Assembly (NCBI GenBank): GCA_001600495.1
Contig: BCKE01000043.1
Span: 142,492-174,921, forward strand
Reading direction: 5' to 3'
DNA length: 32,430 nt
From: Pilasporangium apinafurcum
Taxonomy: Eukaryota; Oomycota; Peronosporomycetes; Pythiales; Pythiaceae
The notes below the pieces were generated by a model. The model was not told the origin of the DNA, made no database searches, and saw only the letters and a program-made list of their open reading frames with translations. This document shows positions 20,271-30,425 of this stretch, piece by piece. Position numbers and translations under genes: made by a program. Each line of letters starts with the position of its first letter. The first letter of the stretch is position 1.

Positions 20271-21773
20271 ATGGCAGCGGGCATCGCAACAGGCTTCGTG
20301 CGGAAGCTCTACCGCATTTTGGACCACGAGAGTAACGCCATTATCAGCTGGGATGCCTCGGGCACATCATTCTCCATCCATGACAGTGACAAGCTTAACG
20401 ATGAGATCCTGCCCCAGTATTTTCGCGGGCGATTGAGTGCGTTCCGACAGCAATTGATCGACCACGGCTTCGAGCAGCTCGAGTGCGAGGACGATGAAGT
20501 GCGCGAAGTGTATATGCATCCAGATTTCCAGCGTGGATGTCCAGGAAGACTGAGTAATATCGTTCGAATCCCCAAAAAATCAAAGAAAAAAGGTGCTTCT
20601 CAACAGATTACAGCCACTATTAATGGGTCAGCAACTCATAATAATCATAATTTGCTAGCACCACTGACGGTAACATTGAACGGCAACACTACAAAACGCG
20701 CTCGTCCTGGTGGCGAACAACTTGGACGAGATCCCTCCGTGGCACTGGAACAAAAGCGGGTACGCGTGGAGCCATCATGGCCAACAACAGCGATGAATAA
20801 CAGCGAAATCAATAGCAACAGCGAAATGGGGTCTGTAATGACAAAAAATCCGCTCTTCTCGAATGACCCAGACATGGGATCACTTTCACTAGCAAGAATA
20901 GCTGAAACTGGCCTTTTGCCAGCCAGTACAGACTTGCCTGAACCGATCAGTTATCTCACCAAATCGTCTGGTGATGATTCTCAACAACAGCTTCCATCCG
21001 ATTCATCAGTGTCTACCGTCAGTAGTGTGAATGGATTACAAACATCTGCTCCTGTACCCACAGCATCAACCGCAACTTCAAGCATTATGGAAGCGACCAT
21101 GTTTTCGGATGACATGGTTAAATCAGCGCTTTTCTTTTTGGTATCAAGCTCCATGACTGGACTGGAAAACGGCGGATCAACTGCAAATACGAATGGAAAT
21201 GCTGCTGCTATTGATGCTGTGCCAACAGGTCGCGATCAAAAGAACTTGAACACAGGTTTTTTAGCGGCACTGTTGGCGTCATCGTCGACAGGAGCTGCCC
21301 CCAACGCGTTGAGCGAATGGGCAACATCGTCCTCAGCCTCAAATCCGCTCTTCAGTGACCAAAGTACCGCTGATGATGATGAAGATCAAGACAGCATCTG
21401 GAATTTGTTGGTGGCGTCGTCGATCGATCGCGTGAAAAATGTGATTTCGGATGAAATTTCGCCGCAGGAGAAACTCAAGCGCATTCTTGCTGAACGAGAG
21501 AAACTGGAGGAACAGCGGCTGAAGATCGGTGCTCCTGCTCCTGCGATAGTGAACATCACTAGCAGACCGAAGCCACCGACTCATCCAAATCCACTCTTTG
21601 CTGCTAGTGCGTCCAAGACGAACGCTTTTGTAGGGACAGCAACCGGAAGTGGAGGTAATAATTCTTCTACTCCGTCTACTACACGAAATGGACCAACTGA
21701 TGACGATCTCTGGCGGCTGCTCATGTCTTCATCTGTCGATTCGTTTCGACGAGCAGCGGAGTTTGAGGTGTAA
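20271..21773 (+). CDS. HSF-like transcription factor 2
   Basis: Single-exon, 500 residues, paralog of the gene at 17393. The HSF-type DNA-binding domain is at about residues 5-104: GFVRKLYRILDHES, W-D-A-SGTSFSIHDSDKLND, LPQYFRGR, AFRQQLIDHGF, RGCPGRLSNIVRIPKK. The same altered recognition helix is present. A Lys-rich patch (KKSKKK) follows. Instead of an HR-A/B oligomerisation region, the domain is followed by a long Ser/Asn/Thr-rich stretch. The C-terminal two-thirds repeat a unit: NPLF (codons near 20847, 21341, 21588) and acidic-hydrophobic blocks such as FSDDMVKSALFFLVSSSM, DSIWNLLVASSIDRVK and DDDLWRLLMSSSVDSF, which resemble AHA-type activation motifs. A short charged coiled coil (LKRILAEREKLEEQRLK) lies near residues 403-419. 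The function is probably sequence-specific activation in the nucleus. Confidence 0.87.
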   Translation: MAAGIATGFVRKLYRILDHESNAIISWDASGTSFSIHDSDKLNDEILPQYFRGRLSAFRQQLIDHGFEQLECEDDEVREVYMHPDFQRGCPGRLSNIVRIPKKSKKKGASQQITATINGSATHNNHNLLAPLTVTLNGNTTKRARPGGEQLGRDPSVALEQKRVRVEPSWPTTAMNNSEINSNSEMGSVMTKNPLFSNDPDMGSLSLARIAETGLLPASTDLPEPISYLTKSSGDDSQQQLPSDSSVSTVSSVNGLQTSAPVPTASTATSSIMEATMFSDDMVKSALFFLVSSSMTGLENGGSTANTNGNAAAIDAVPTGRDQKNLNTGFLAALLASSSTGAAPNALSEWATSSSASNPLFSDQSTADDDEDQDSIWNLLVASSIDRVKNVISDEISPQEKLKRILAEREKLEEQRLKIGAPAPAIVNITSRPKPPTHPNPLFAASASKTNAFVGTATGSGGNNSSTPSTTRNGPTDDDLWRLLMSSSVDSFRRAAEFEV

Positions 21774-22937
21774 GTAACGCTGTTAGTGTAGTAGAAGAAG
21801 CGTGAGTGAGAGGGTTGAGACGTTTTTGAGGCTGTAATTTAAATCTATTAACCACGTGAATACCAATTGGGAAAGGATTATGTTATCGTCACGTTCAACT
21901 TCGTTTCACTTAATGACGATGCTGCTGAGATTAGTAGTGACGTTGCCTTCCTGGCACAGTTCTGTGAGGTCATTTGACTCTGAAGACTGGGTAATTTTTC
22001 TTAGGCATGCGATGCACCAGGCCAAGTTGTAAAGCATGTTTTTGTGAATATGGATAAATGGATGGTCTGCTTTTTCTATTCGTGGAGATATCCTCCAAGT
22101 ATTTGGATGGCAACGTCCAGGACCTCATGATGAAACTCTAGATATGACCGAATATAGATTCGATTGGCAGCGTAGAATAATGATATCCCTCCTCTTTGCG
22201 TCCAATTGCTGACTATATTCTTTTTCAATTTCTTGCATCCGTTCGTGGATGCGTTCTCAAATTCTCGCTCAAATCTCCACATTATCTATTACATTTATCT
22301 CCTCTTGTTTTTCTGAGGAGCATGAAGGTGATGGAGGAAGCGGATTGTGTAGCGACTCGTATAGCACTTTGATGGGCTTCCCACCTCTACACGGACTGAA
22401 GGGATTCTAGAATAAGTAACGACTACCATTAAGGCTACGGGTCGTCCGATTCGGACACCTAGCTTATTTGTTTATACTAATGAACGGTGAAGATAATGTT
22501 TGCTTTTCGTTCTTGCGTAAGATTCCACATCGCAACAATCGTTGATTGAGAAATGATTGATCATACTGCTGGTTTGTTACGATGCACTGGTCCTTTTCAA
22601 GATAATACCTTTCCTCAAGGTTGCTGACTGAATCTCACAACTTTCGCTTTCATAACCCCTCTATCAATCAAGTCCAGCGAGAGGAACTTCAGAAAAGGTA
22701 TCGCTGCAAGAATAGAGTAATGTATAACGTTCACGCATACGATGTTGGGGTGAAGCGGCATGGGTAAGATTAGCTGCGACAAGAAGACCCACATCATCAT
22801 ATTCTAGATTCATCGAATGATGGTAATTCACAGAATGTTGGTCGATGTCAATGTTGCACAAGATCACGACTGGCTCACAACTAATTTCTCCGTGCAAAAA
22901 GCGAAGTCAAGAAAAAGAAGACAACAGGACAAGAAAA
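21774..22937. other. intergenic, no gene supported
   Basis: AT-rich and broken by stops in every frame. A 45-codon minus-strand open stretch near 22130-22265 reads like a charged coiled coil, but has no start, no splice partner and no recognised family. The CX9C gene promoter must lie in the right part. Confidence 0.45.
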
Positions 22938-23381
22938 ATGGCTCGATCGCGTCGCTCCAGTGCACCAGCCCCCGCTCGCAAACCTGCAACTAGCCCTGCA
23001 AAGCCTGCAAAAACGGCTCCAGCCCCAGCTCCCACCACAACGTCTGCTGCACCTGTGCCTGCAGCTCCATCGCAGGGTGGAGGCATGATGGGCGGATTGA
23101 TGAGCACCGTCGCAGAAGGTTTTGCGTTCGGCACGGGCAGCGCTATCGCTCGCCAGGCAGTGAACTCGGTTGTAGATTCATTTAGCTCCAGTGATAAGGA
23201 AGCGCCTGCACCGGTAGCTGCTGCTGCTGCTGCTGCTCCACCAGCCGCCACCGCTGATGTGTGCTTCAACGACAACAAGTCGTTCATGGACTGCCTCAGC
23301 CGCAGCACGAACGACATCTCAGCGTGCCAGTTTTATTTGGACGCATTAAACCAGTGCAAACAACAAAGCGCGTATATGTAA
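22938..23381 (+). CDS. twin CX9C (CHCHD2/CHCHD10/Mix17-like) mitochondrial protein
   Basis: 147 residues, one exon. The C-terminal CHCH domain has two CX9C pairs: Cys 109/119 and Cys 130/140, which in this family form two disulfides after Mia40-driven import into the mitochondrial intermembrane space. The N-terminus is basic, Arg/Ser/Ala/Pro-rich (MARSRRSSAP...), as in a presequence-like segment. The centre has the family's Gly/Ala-rich hydrophobic stretch (GGGMMGGLMSTVAEGFAFGTGSAIA). An Ala run is encoded by GCT repeats at 23217-23237. CHCHD2 and CHCHD10 relatives act in cristae and respiratory-chain maintenance. The start at 22938 (AAAAATGG) is the first ATG after the upstream in-frame stretch and gives the usual family length. 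Confidence 0.9.
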   Translation: MARSRRSSAPAPARKPATSPAKPAKTAPAPAPTTTSAAPVPAAPSQGGGMMGGLMSTVAEGFAFGTGSAIARQAVNSVVDSFSSSDKEAPAPVAAAAAAAPPAATADVCFNDNKSFMDCLSRSTNDISACQFYLDALNQCKQQSAYM

Positions 23382-24437
23382 ACGATAAACGCGACCGAGA
23401 AAGAAACGACAAACATAGAATGTCGATAGAGAATACAGTGATATGCAAAACAAATATATACCAACCCGATTTATAGAACTGAATGACGCTGGTCCGGTTT
23501 TTCAATTGTATTTGGACTTTGTACGGATTCATAACATTTTCTCCCTGCTTTGCTAAATCAGATGGACATAGATCTATTCATGACCGTTTCTGAGTGGGAG
23601 GACAGTCTGAGTCGCAGACGTCAAAGAGTGGCTAATCTGTGTATCCCAAAGAAGAGAGTCCCGCTCATGAATCCATAACCCACACATACACTATATTACA
23701 TCGGATGTAAGGTTTCTGGATAGGATTTCATCGAAGAATCATACCCTCACATCTGCTTATATGAGGACATGAACGAGACAAAGAGTATAACCATTCTCTT
23801 CCTTTCTACACGAGTTCCAGATAAAGCGATGGAATCCTTTTAGTATTATTTTGTCAGCCTGCCAATACTTTGTTCATTTTGTCATGCATAACTACATTTT
23901 CCGCACACGAGCCCAACTGCTTCACCAAACACACATGGCTCACTCATCTACAGTACGTTCCGTCTATAATAGAAGCAAGATCTTTCAGCTACGCAGTAGT
24001 GTCATCACCAATTTCAATCGCTACCAGAAACAAAACAAAAAACCCTACCAACCAAAAAACCACAAATGCCCTGGTTCAACACAACCGAACTTAAACCGCA
24101 CTTCAAATAGAATACAATAACAATTGGTAGATAATCCATTTTAAGAAAATCTTATTGGATAAAATTACTTTAAAAATCCTTTATTAAGATGTACCACAGT
24201 GATACTAACAGGGTTTCTCCACCGTGAAGAAAGAAAATTGGCGCAACACAAAGCCCGCGCGTGTGTGAGTGTGTGGAAGACGAGCAGCAGGAAATCACCA
24301 GGTGAAGAGCTAGGAAGAAACAAGCGTGTGTGCCTGTGGTATCCCTAGCACTTACCTAAATCAGTAAACAGTTAGCCAATACGAGAAGGAAAGCAGAGTC
24401 CGACGCCGCGTATCGCCGGAGCAAGAGACGGGAAGGC
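23382..24437. other. intergenic, no gene supported
   Basis: 3' flank of the CX9C gene and promoter of the AMPK gamma gene. Frames are short and low-complexity. There is an A-rich stretch near 24030-24060, followed by AT-rich sequence to 24180. No repeats or RNA genes are recognised. Confidence 0.5.
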
Positions 24438-26075
24438 ATGTCCCGCGATGGCTCCTACCGCACATCGTCCGCTTCGGCGGGGTTCGAGGACGATCACATG
24501 GGGGAAACTCCAGCTGCATCTCCATCCACAACAACATCGTTTACGCTGAATGGGTCTTACGCATCCTCGCTGAGCCCACCGCTCTCAGTGACGCTTCCAA
24601 ATTCGTCGTCGGGGCTCGATCTCTCGCAGGCGTCGGCGTTTGACGTCGTCGCTGAGGCAAAGAAGGTCATTCGCGCGTTTCTGCAGGAGCATCACTGCTA
24701 CGATTTGATTAAAAACAGTGGGAAGGTAAGGCGAGAGAGCAGTTGATGTTGATTGAGGAAGGGGAAGCGCCTGGTAATATGGAATGATGGTCACATTTCT
24801 GAACTGTGGAGCTGTTTGTTGGCAGGTGGTGGTGTTTGACATCAAGATCCCGATCAATTTGGCGTTTTTTGCATTAGTAGAGCATGGTATGTCCGAGGTA
24901 GCTTCTAATGAATTATTGTTGCTGGCATGGACAGTGTTTTCATTGGGCAGATGTTGTGATTGTTTGTGGTATATCATTTAGATATCAAATCGGTGCCAAT
25001 TTGGGATGCTGACCAGGGAAAATTTGTCGGCATGTTCACTGCGACGGATTTTGTGAATATTTTGCGCCATTTCTATATTCGAGGGTCGCCGATGAATGAA
25101 TTAGCAGAGCATAGCATCGCGTCCTGGCGAGGTGAGCTGTTTCAATCTGCGATTTATTCAAGCTCCTTTATTTATGTGTCTTCTTTTTGCTTTTTATTTG
25201 ATAGCGATTCCACGGTCACTGTCCATGGCCCCCATGCGTGAAGGCATGATCTCCATCATGCCGGAAGACTCGCTATACGACGCATGCAAGATTCTGCGCG
25301 ATAATAGGCTCCATAGACTCCCCGTGTTAGATCCGGTGCAGAACTCGGTCTTATCTGTCCTCACTCATAGCGGCATTCTGGAATACCTTGTGTCGACATT
25401 TCGAGAGCAACGACGGCTGTTCGATCAACCTATTTTCGACTTGGGCATCGGCGTCTACAGTGGTGTGATCACGGTACCAGAGGACATGCCGCTGATCCGC
25501 GTCCTGCATACACTCATTGAGCGAAGAGTGTCAGCTGTTCCGATCGTGGATTCGAGTGGTATGTAGTCAAGCATTCTATCTGTTATACATCGTTGCCTAA
25601 AGTGTACTCTCTCGTTGACTCGATTGTTGTATAGGCATTGTTGTGAATATTTATTGTGTATCAAATGTCACTGTAAGTCATAGCTGAGCTGTCGATGAAT
25701 GATGATGGTGTCTGGATTCTGACATTACTTTTGTGTGCAGGAATTGGTAAAAGACCGCTCTATGACTCAGTTAGACATGCCTGTGGGCGATATTCTTAGG
25801 ATTCAAGCAGCCGAGGTAGGAAATGGACGTTATACAGTTCATTGCTTGCTTTACTGGCTGTTTAACTGATAAGCACGTGATCAATGTGGGATTAACTATC
25901 ACTACAGGGAAATATCGGTGAAGGGCTTCATTTATGCTACAAGACCGACACGCTGCACATGATCTTTGAACGATTTGCGGCTGTGAAAGCCCACCGATTA
26001 GTGTGCGTCGATGAATACTCTCGATGCGTTGGGATTGTATCACTAAGTGATTTGTTTAATTATTTCATTCAGTAA
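24438..26075 (+). CDS. PRKAG: AMPK/SNF1 gamma subunit (four CBS domains)
   Basis: Nucleotide-sensing regulatory subunit of the AMPK/SNF1 heterotrimer. Exons: 24438-24725, 24826-24886, 24982-25131, 25205-25558, 25635-25672, 25741-25815, 25908-26075, about 377 residues, all phases closing. After a Ser/Thr-rich N-terminus of about 65 residues come HHCYDLI, VVVFDIKIPINLAFFALVEHDIKSVPIWD, then CBS repeats. Key sites: TATDF in CBS1, LTHSGIL in CBS2, and SLSDL at the end of CBS4 (nucleotide-ribose Asp kept). In CBS3 the expected D of the xxxD site is Asn (IYCVSNVT). RLPVLD and HRLVCVDE are typical gamma strands. Two likely upstream-kinase relatives (CaMKK-like) lie 8-14 kb away. Confidence 0.93.
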
Positions 26076-26484
26076 GTACTAGCAAGCATACGAGTGAAAG
26101 ACCAAAGCAACCCTACCACATTAAAAAATACAGAGTTGACATCACAGCCATCTCTCAAGATAAAAAAAGCTCTTTTCCACCTCAAATGCTCACCAACAAT
26201 GAGAAAATGGATCACACCAATGGCAAGCAGAAGAAACGATAATTATTATCACGACAAAGTTCTTTTTATGCGTCGCTCCATTGTCCATGCATCGAAGGTT
26301 GGGTGCGAGCCAGATCGGGTAGAGGTGGACTCGGATTAGTTTGGGCTGTTTGAAAATGGGTGACTCATATTTGGTTTTTATATCCAAGCCGTATCGGGTA
26401 CTCTGATCCGAAAATTTCGATTTTGCCCATCAACCTTCACTCTCATCCGATACCTCCGACTTTTTCGGCACAAAACGAAGAAAC
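26076..26484. other. intergenic region before the SVIP-like gene
   Basis: No coding potential. An initiator-like TCACTCTCATCC at 26437-26448 lies about 37 nt upstream of the next start codon, a plausible transcription start. Confidence 0.4.
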
Positions 26485-26859
26485 ATGGGCTGCTGTTCCT
26501 CCAAGACACAGTTAAAGAATGCAAATGAGCCCGCTACAACACGATATGGCGGAACCGTTGGCACAATAGCTGGTGGTACTACGAATAAGACTAACACTAC
26601 CGATGGCGTACGTGAACCGACGATGTCCGAGAAGCGCGCACGAGCCGCCGAAGCGGCGGAAAACCGAAAGGGAGATTGGCGACAAGGAGGATTTAACGAC
26701 CCCGAGAAAGCCAAAAGCGTGGCGCTTCGCCGTGAGAAGGACGAGTTACTGGGGAAGATCTACAATCGCTATAGTGTGTTGGGCAAGGAGCCACCAATTG
26801 GTCTGCCATCATGCGATGTTGATCAACTCCGACGACACCTCGAAGGAATTCGCAAATAA
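26485..26859 (+). CDS. small SVIP-like protein: acylation site plus VCP/p97-interacting motif
   Basis: 124 residues, one exon. The N-terminus MGCCSS has Gly at position 2, two Cys and a Ser at position 6, a consensus for N-myristoylation plus palmitoylation, so membrane anchoring is expected. Residues 51-61 (RARAAEAAENR) match the VCP-interacting motif R-x5-AA-x2-R exactly. The combination of an acylated N-terminus and this motif is the hallmark of animal SVIP (small VCP-interacting protein), which restrains ER-associated degradation at ER and lysosome membranes. This protein is longer: a Thr/Gly-rich spacer before the motif, and a C-terminal part (FNDPEKAKSVALRREKDELL, then LPSCDVDQLRRHLEGIRK) I do not recognise. 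Confidence 0.75.
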   Translation: MGCCSSKTQLKNANEPATTRYGGTVGTIAGGTTNKTNTTDGVREPTMSEKRARAAEAAENRKGDWRQGGFNDPEKAKSVALRREKDELLGKIYNRYSVLGKEPPIGLPSCDVDQLRRHLEGIRK

Positions 26860-27301
26860 AACAGAGCGTTTGATCGAGTGTTAACAAGGAGAAATGACCG
26901 CTCGAGTGGAAACTGGAGCAGTTTACATGCATTCTATCATAGTTTCCTGGTATCCGGTCGTTAATATTATGTGCATCTAATCGTTTTTTATTCATCAGCA
27001 TGTCCAACATGTCTTGCCATCATCTGTAAGCATTATTGCCATGTAAAGCTGTTCGTGACCCATTCATGCGACATTCGCGTCACCTTTATTTAGTTTTGGG
27101 CTTTATAATTTGGGCTCTGTGGTTTGTCATACAGTGTTAGTGTGGATGCCGTCAACTGTTAATTTGGGTTGTGCAGCTCTTTACAATGTTAATTTGGGTT
27201 CTGAAGCTCTTTATCTTGTTTTGGGTTTCTGTAACAAAGTTTGCCATCCATCAGTGAGTTTGTGAAAGGGAGAATCGAACCAAAAGGAAGAAGAGGTCAA
27301 G
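26860..27301. other. intergenic region upstream of DRG1
   Basis: No gene supported. Contains a two-copy 30-bp tandem repeat and several further TTTGGG(C/T)T words between 27090 and 27232, about 70-210 nt upstream of the DRG1 start codon. Confidence 0.5.
27157..27216 (+). repeat. two-copy 30-bp tandem repeat upstream of DRG1
   Basis: Unit begins TGTTAATTTGGGTT and continues through AGCTCTTTA; copies at 27157-27186 and 27187-27216 are near identical, with a partial third copy (TTGTTTTGGGTTTCTG) directly after. It may be promoter or leader sequence. Confidence 0.7.
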
Positions 27302-28487
27302 ATGTCGACGACACTCGCTAAAATCCAAGAATTAGAGGCCGAGTATGCGCGGACGCAGAAGAACAAGGCAACGATGAAGCACTTGTGTCTGCTGAAGGCC
27401 AAGATCGCGAAGCTTCGGCGCGAAATCACCGACGGTGGGTCAAAATCTGGTGGTGGCGGCACTGGTGAGGGTTTTGATGTCAACAAAGCTGGTGATACGC
27501 GCGTCGGGCTCGTCGGCTTTCCATCTGTGGGGAAATCGACATTACTGACCAAACTGACGGGCACGTTTTCCGAAGCGGCGTCCTATGAGTTTACGACGCT
27601 CACGGCGATACCTGGCACGCTGCACTACCGTGGAGCGAGAATCCAGATTTTGGATCTGCCTGGGATTATCGAAGGTGCGAAAGACGGTAAAGGGCGTGGG
27701 CGACAGGTTATCGGTACAGCACGTACATGTAATGTGATCTTGATTGTGTTGGACGCAATGAAACCAGCCACACACAAGAAACTCATTGAGTATGAACTGG
27801 AAGGCTTTGGGATCAGGTATGCAGTGTCAGAAGTTGGTGAGTGTGAACAGACGACTTTATGCTTAAAATTTCTATGCATTTTTGTTCTGTAGATTGAATA
27901 AAAAGCCGCCAAATATGGTGTTAACCAAGAAAGAGCGCGGTGGGATCAATTTCCAGACAACCTGTACACAAAGCGAATTGGATGCTGAGACGGTGGGACA
28001 GATCCTTCACGAATACAGGATTCACAACGCCAACATTACGCTACGTGAAGACATCACGGCAGATCAGTTGATCGACGTTATCGAAGGCAATCGTGTGTAC
28101 ATCCCATGTTTGTACGTGCTGAACAAGATTGATCAGCTTACTATCGAAGAATTGACGATCATCGACCAGATCCCTCACAACGTGGTCATCTCGGCCCACC
28201 ACGGGTGGAATTTGGATGAGTTATTGGAGACGATTTGGGAATATTGCAAGATGATTCGCATCTATACGAAACCCCGCGGCCAGATGCCGGATTATAACGC
28301 GCCTGTTATCCTACATTCCGAGAACCCAACAGTCGAAGATTTCTGTTTGCGGATCCATAAGACTTTGCTGAAGCAGTTTAAGTACGCATGGGTGTGGGGG
28401 TCGTCGGTCAAGCACCAGCCGCAGAAAGTGGGCAAGGAACACTTGTTGCAGGATGAAGATATCGTACAAATAGTAAAGAAAATGTAA
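27302..28487 (+). CDS. DRG1: developmentally regulated GTP-binding protein 1
   Basis: Cytosolic translational GTPase of the Obg/DRG family, in eukaryotes bound by DFRP1 (ZC3H15/Tma46) and acting at stalled or slow ribosomes. Exons: 27302-27816 and 27893-28487, 369 residues (human DRG1 has 367). Seen: N-terminal helical region [22 protein letters not shown]1 GFPSVGKST (72-80); Thr-rich switch I; G3 [17 protein letters not shown]4 NKID; and a C-terminal TGS domain ([20 protein letters not shown] ... ARG-like [16 protein letters not shown] ... [10 protein letters not shown]). Nothing is missing. The single 76-nt intron splits an Arg codon. Confidence 0.96.
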
Positions 28488-28863
28488 GCAGCGAATAGGC
28501 AGGTTCCCCACTATCACGCTGTTTGTTTTTTAAAGATTGGAAACACAATCGCAGGATGAATGGCTTAGGTTGATGTCCCTAATGTTGTTGGTGCGACTTG
28601 ACCGGTGGGTTAGTTTGACTTGGTTCTTTTATTGCAGCCTTTCCATGAGATCATCTTGCTGGATGCGTTGCGTTGGTTTCATTTTCGCAACAGTTTTGCA
28701 TCACAAACACTTATGGCTTCACCTGATTTTATAAATATACTTCCCCATAGATGACTGAGAAAATCCAACTGCTACGACCTGCTCAATAGAGCAAAGAGCG
28801 GAGTTGACAGCAACGCGAGTGCTGTATTCCAATCGAGACAGGCTAAAGTAGTGTGCAGCAAGC
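28488..28863. other. intergenic between DRG1 and syntaxin
   Basis: 3' flank of DRG1 and promoter/leader of the syntaxin gene; no open frame of interest and no recognised site. Confidence 0.5.
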
Positions 28864-30272
28864 ATGTTGGATCGATTAGCTGAGATTAAAGGCAAGTCGC
28901 CTAAGGGAGACGAAGTTGCTATCGATATTGATGTACGTGAGCGCGAATTGCTGGCCCACGCTTTTCTATTCATCACCATTGGACATTGCCAATATAAACG
29001 TCGAATGCTTTTGTTGTGTTTGTAGAATAAATCGTAAGGCTCAGAAGCACGCAGGCTCCTAACACTGCTCTCGATAACCCTGAATTCGAGCTTTAATCCT
29101 TATTTGCACTTGTGTTTTGCAGACACTCGGTCGTTCGGCCAAAGTTCATGGAGCAGTTCTTCCGAGATGTGGAAGAGATGCAAATGGATCTCGCCAACAT
29201 TAGGTACATTCTGCCAGTGCTATGATCCATGACCGAGCCAGTTTCTCATGATATAAGATTCATGGCTGCAGCTTAGGAACACAGAAGATCACCGAGCTTA
29301 ACCAAAAAGCTATCCTTGCCACCTCCAACACTGAAGAGCAAGGTAAGCCAATACTGGGCTGTTCTTCGTATTCTTCATTTCCACTGGATGCAGATCTAGA
29401 AGCTAAAGTTTCGAATTGGCATGTGTCTGATCAATCTATGTAGCGACAAGTAATGAGCTTTCGTTGGTTATTGAAGCCTCGAACAAACTCGCTGCACACG
29501 CAAAAGGATTGCTGGAATTACTGAAGAAAGAGTCGGCAGATCGAAAAAAAGACAAAGCCACACCTCTCTCAGAAATTCGGTTCGTTGCACGACTGCTGCT
29601 TTTCATTCTTCTTGGTGCTGAATCACGTAGCTGACTGTGCTTGCTGTTCATAGAATTCGTGAGAATATGTGTGCGACACTTACGAAGAAGTTCATGGATT
29701 GCATGAAAGATTACCAGAAGGCACAGGTAACTCCTGCTCTTTCTTCAGATGAACACGCTCGTTTAGTGGCGAATTCTTGATCTGATCATGCATGCTTCCC
29801 GCTTCGTTGTACGCCACAGCAAAAATACAAGAGCGATATGAAGAACAAAGTCAAGAGGCAAGTGCAAATCGTCAAACCTGACGCGTCTGAAGAAGAAATT
29901 GACGCCGTCATGCGCTCTGGTGATCCTGGCTCTATCTATAAGAGCGCCATCTTACAAGGCACCGCCGACTCAATCATGGACGTCTATCTAAATTGCCAAG
30001 ACAAATACCAGGACGTACTGCGCTTGGAGCAAAGCGTCGCCGAACTTCACCAAATGTTTCTTGACTTGGCGTTGCTAGTGGAACAGCAAGGTGAAATGCT
30101 GGACCAGATCGAATTCCAAGTACGCACAGCAGCCAACTACGTCGAACAAGGTAATATGGAAGTCCAAAAGGCACTGAAGAGTCAAAAATCGGCGCGCAAG
30201 AAGAAGTGTTGTTTACTATTCATCGGCATCGCTATCGTCTTAGTCATTGTCCTTGTCGCTGCATTTAAGTAA
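28864..30272 (+). CDS. Qa-SNARE, plasma-membrane-type syntaxin, with 8-nt microexon
   Basis: Tail-anchored membrane-fusion protein, about 296 residues. Exons: 28864-28932, 29026-29033, 29123-29203, 29272-29342, 29444-29579, 29654-29726, 29820-30272. N-terminal MLDRLAEIKGK, then the Habc bundle beginning RPKFMEQFFRDVEEM and the linker QKYKSDMKNKVKRQVQIVKP. The SNARE motif (about 195-260) contains LHQMFLDLALLVEQQGEMLDQIE with the zero-layer Gln typical of Qa-SNAREs. A basic juxtamembrane stretch KSARKKKCC precedes one C-terminal membrane helix. Cys pairs at its edge could be palmitoylated. The 8-nt exon AATAAATC is required: without it the reading frame from exon 1 into the Habc exon is lost. 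The group is closest to syntaxin-1/SYP1-type, which serves secretion. Confidence 0.93.
29026..29033 (+). other. 8-nt coding microexon of the syntaxin gene
   Basis: AATAAATC is flanked by ...tttgtag and gtaagg. It carries codons for Asn-Lys and two bases of a Ser codon, shifting phase 0 to phase 2, which the next exon needs. Confidence 0.75.
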
Positions 30273-30425
30273 ACAGCAATACAACCAAGAACTAAACAAA
30301 AAAGAAATTATAGACAATTGATTCTTCTTGTTTTCTGTGAACTCGTACCTCAAAGCTATGCACATGCTCCTGAGTTGTTGATCAAAATAACTCGTGACCG
30401 CTTGTGCCGCTTTCTCGATGATACC

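Noticed and set aside
22130-22265. Minus-strand coiled-coil-like open stretch (RIHERMQEIEKEYSQQLD)
   Set aside because: About 45 codons between stops, no neighbouring exons or start; recorded as a possible relict but not supported.
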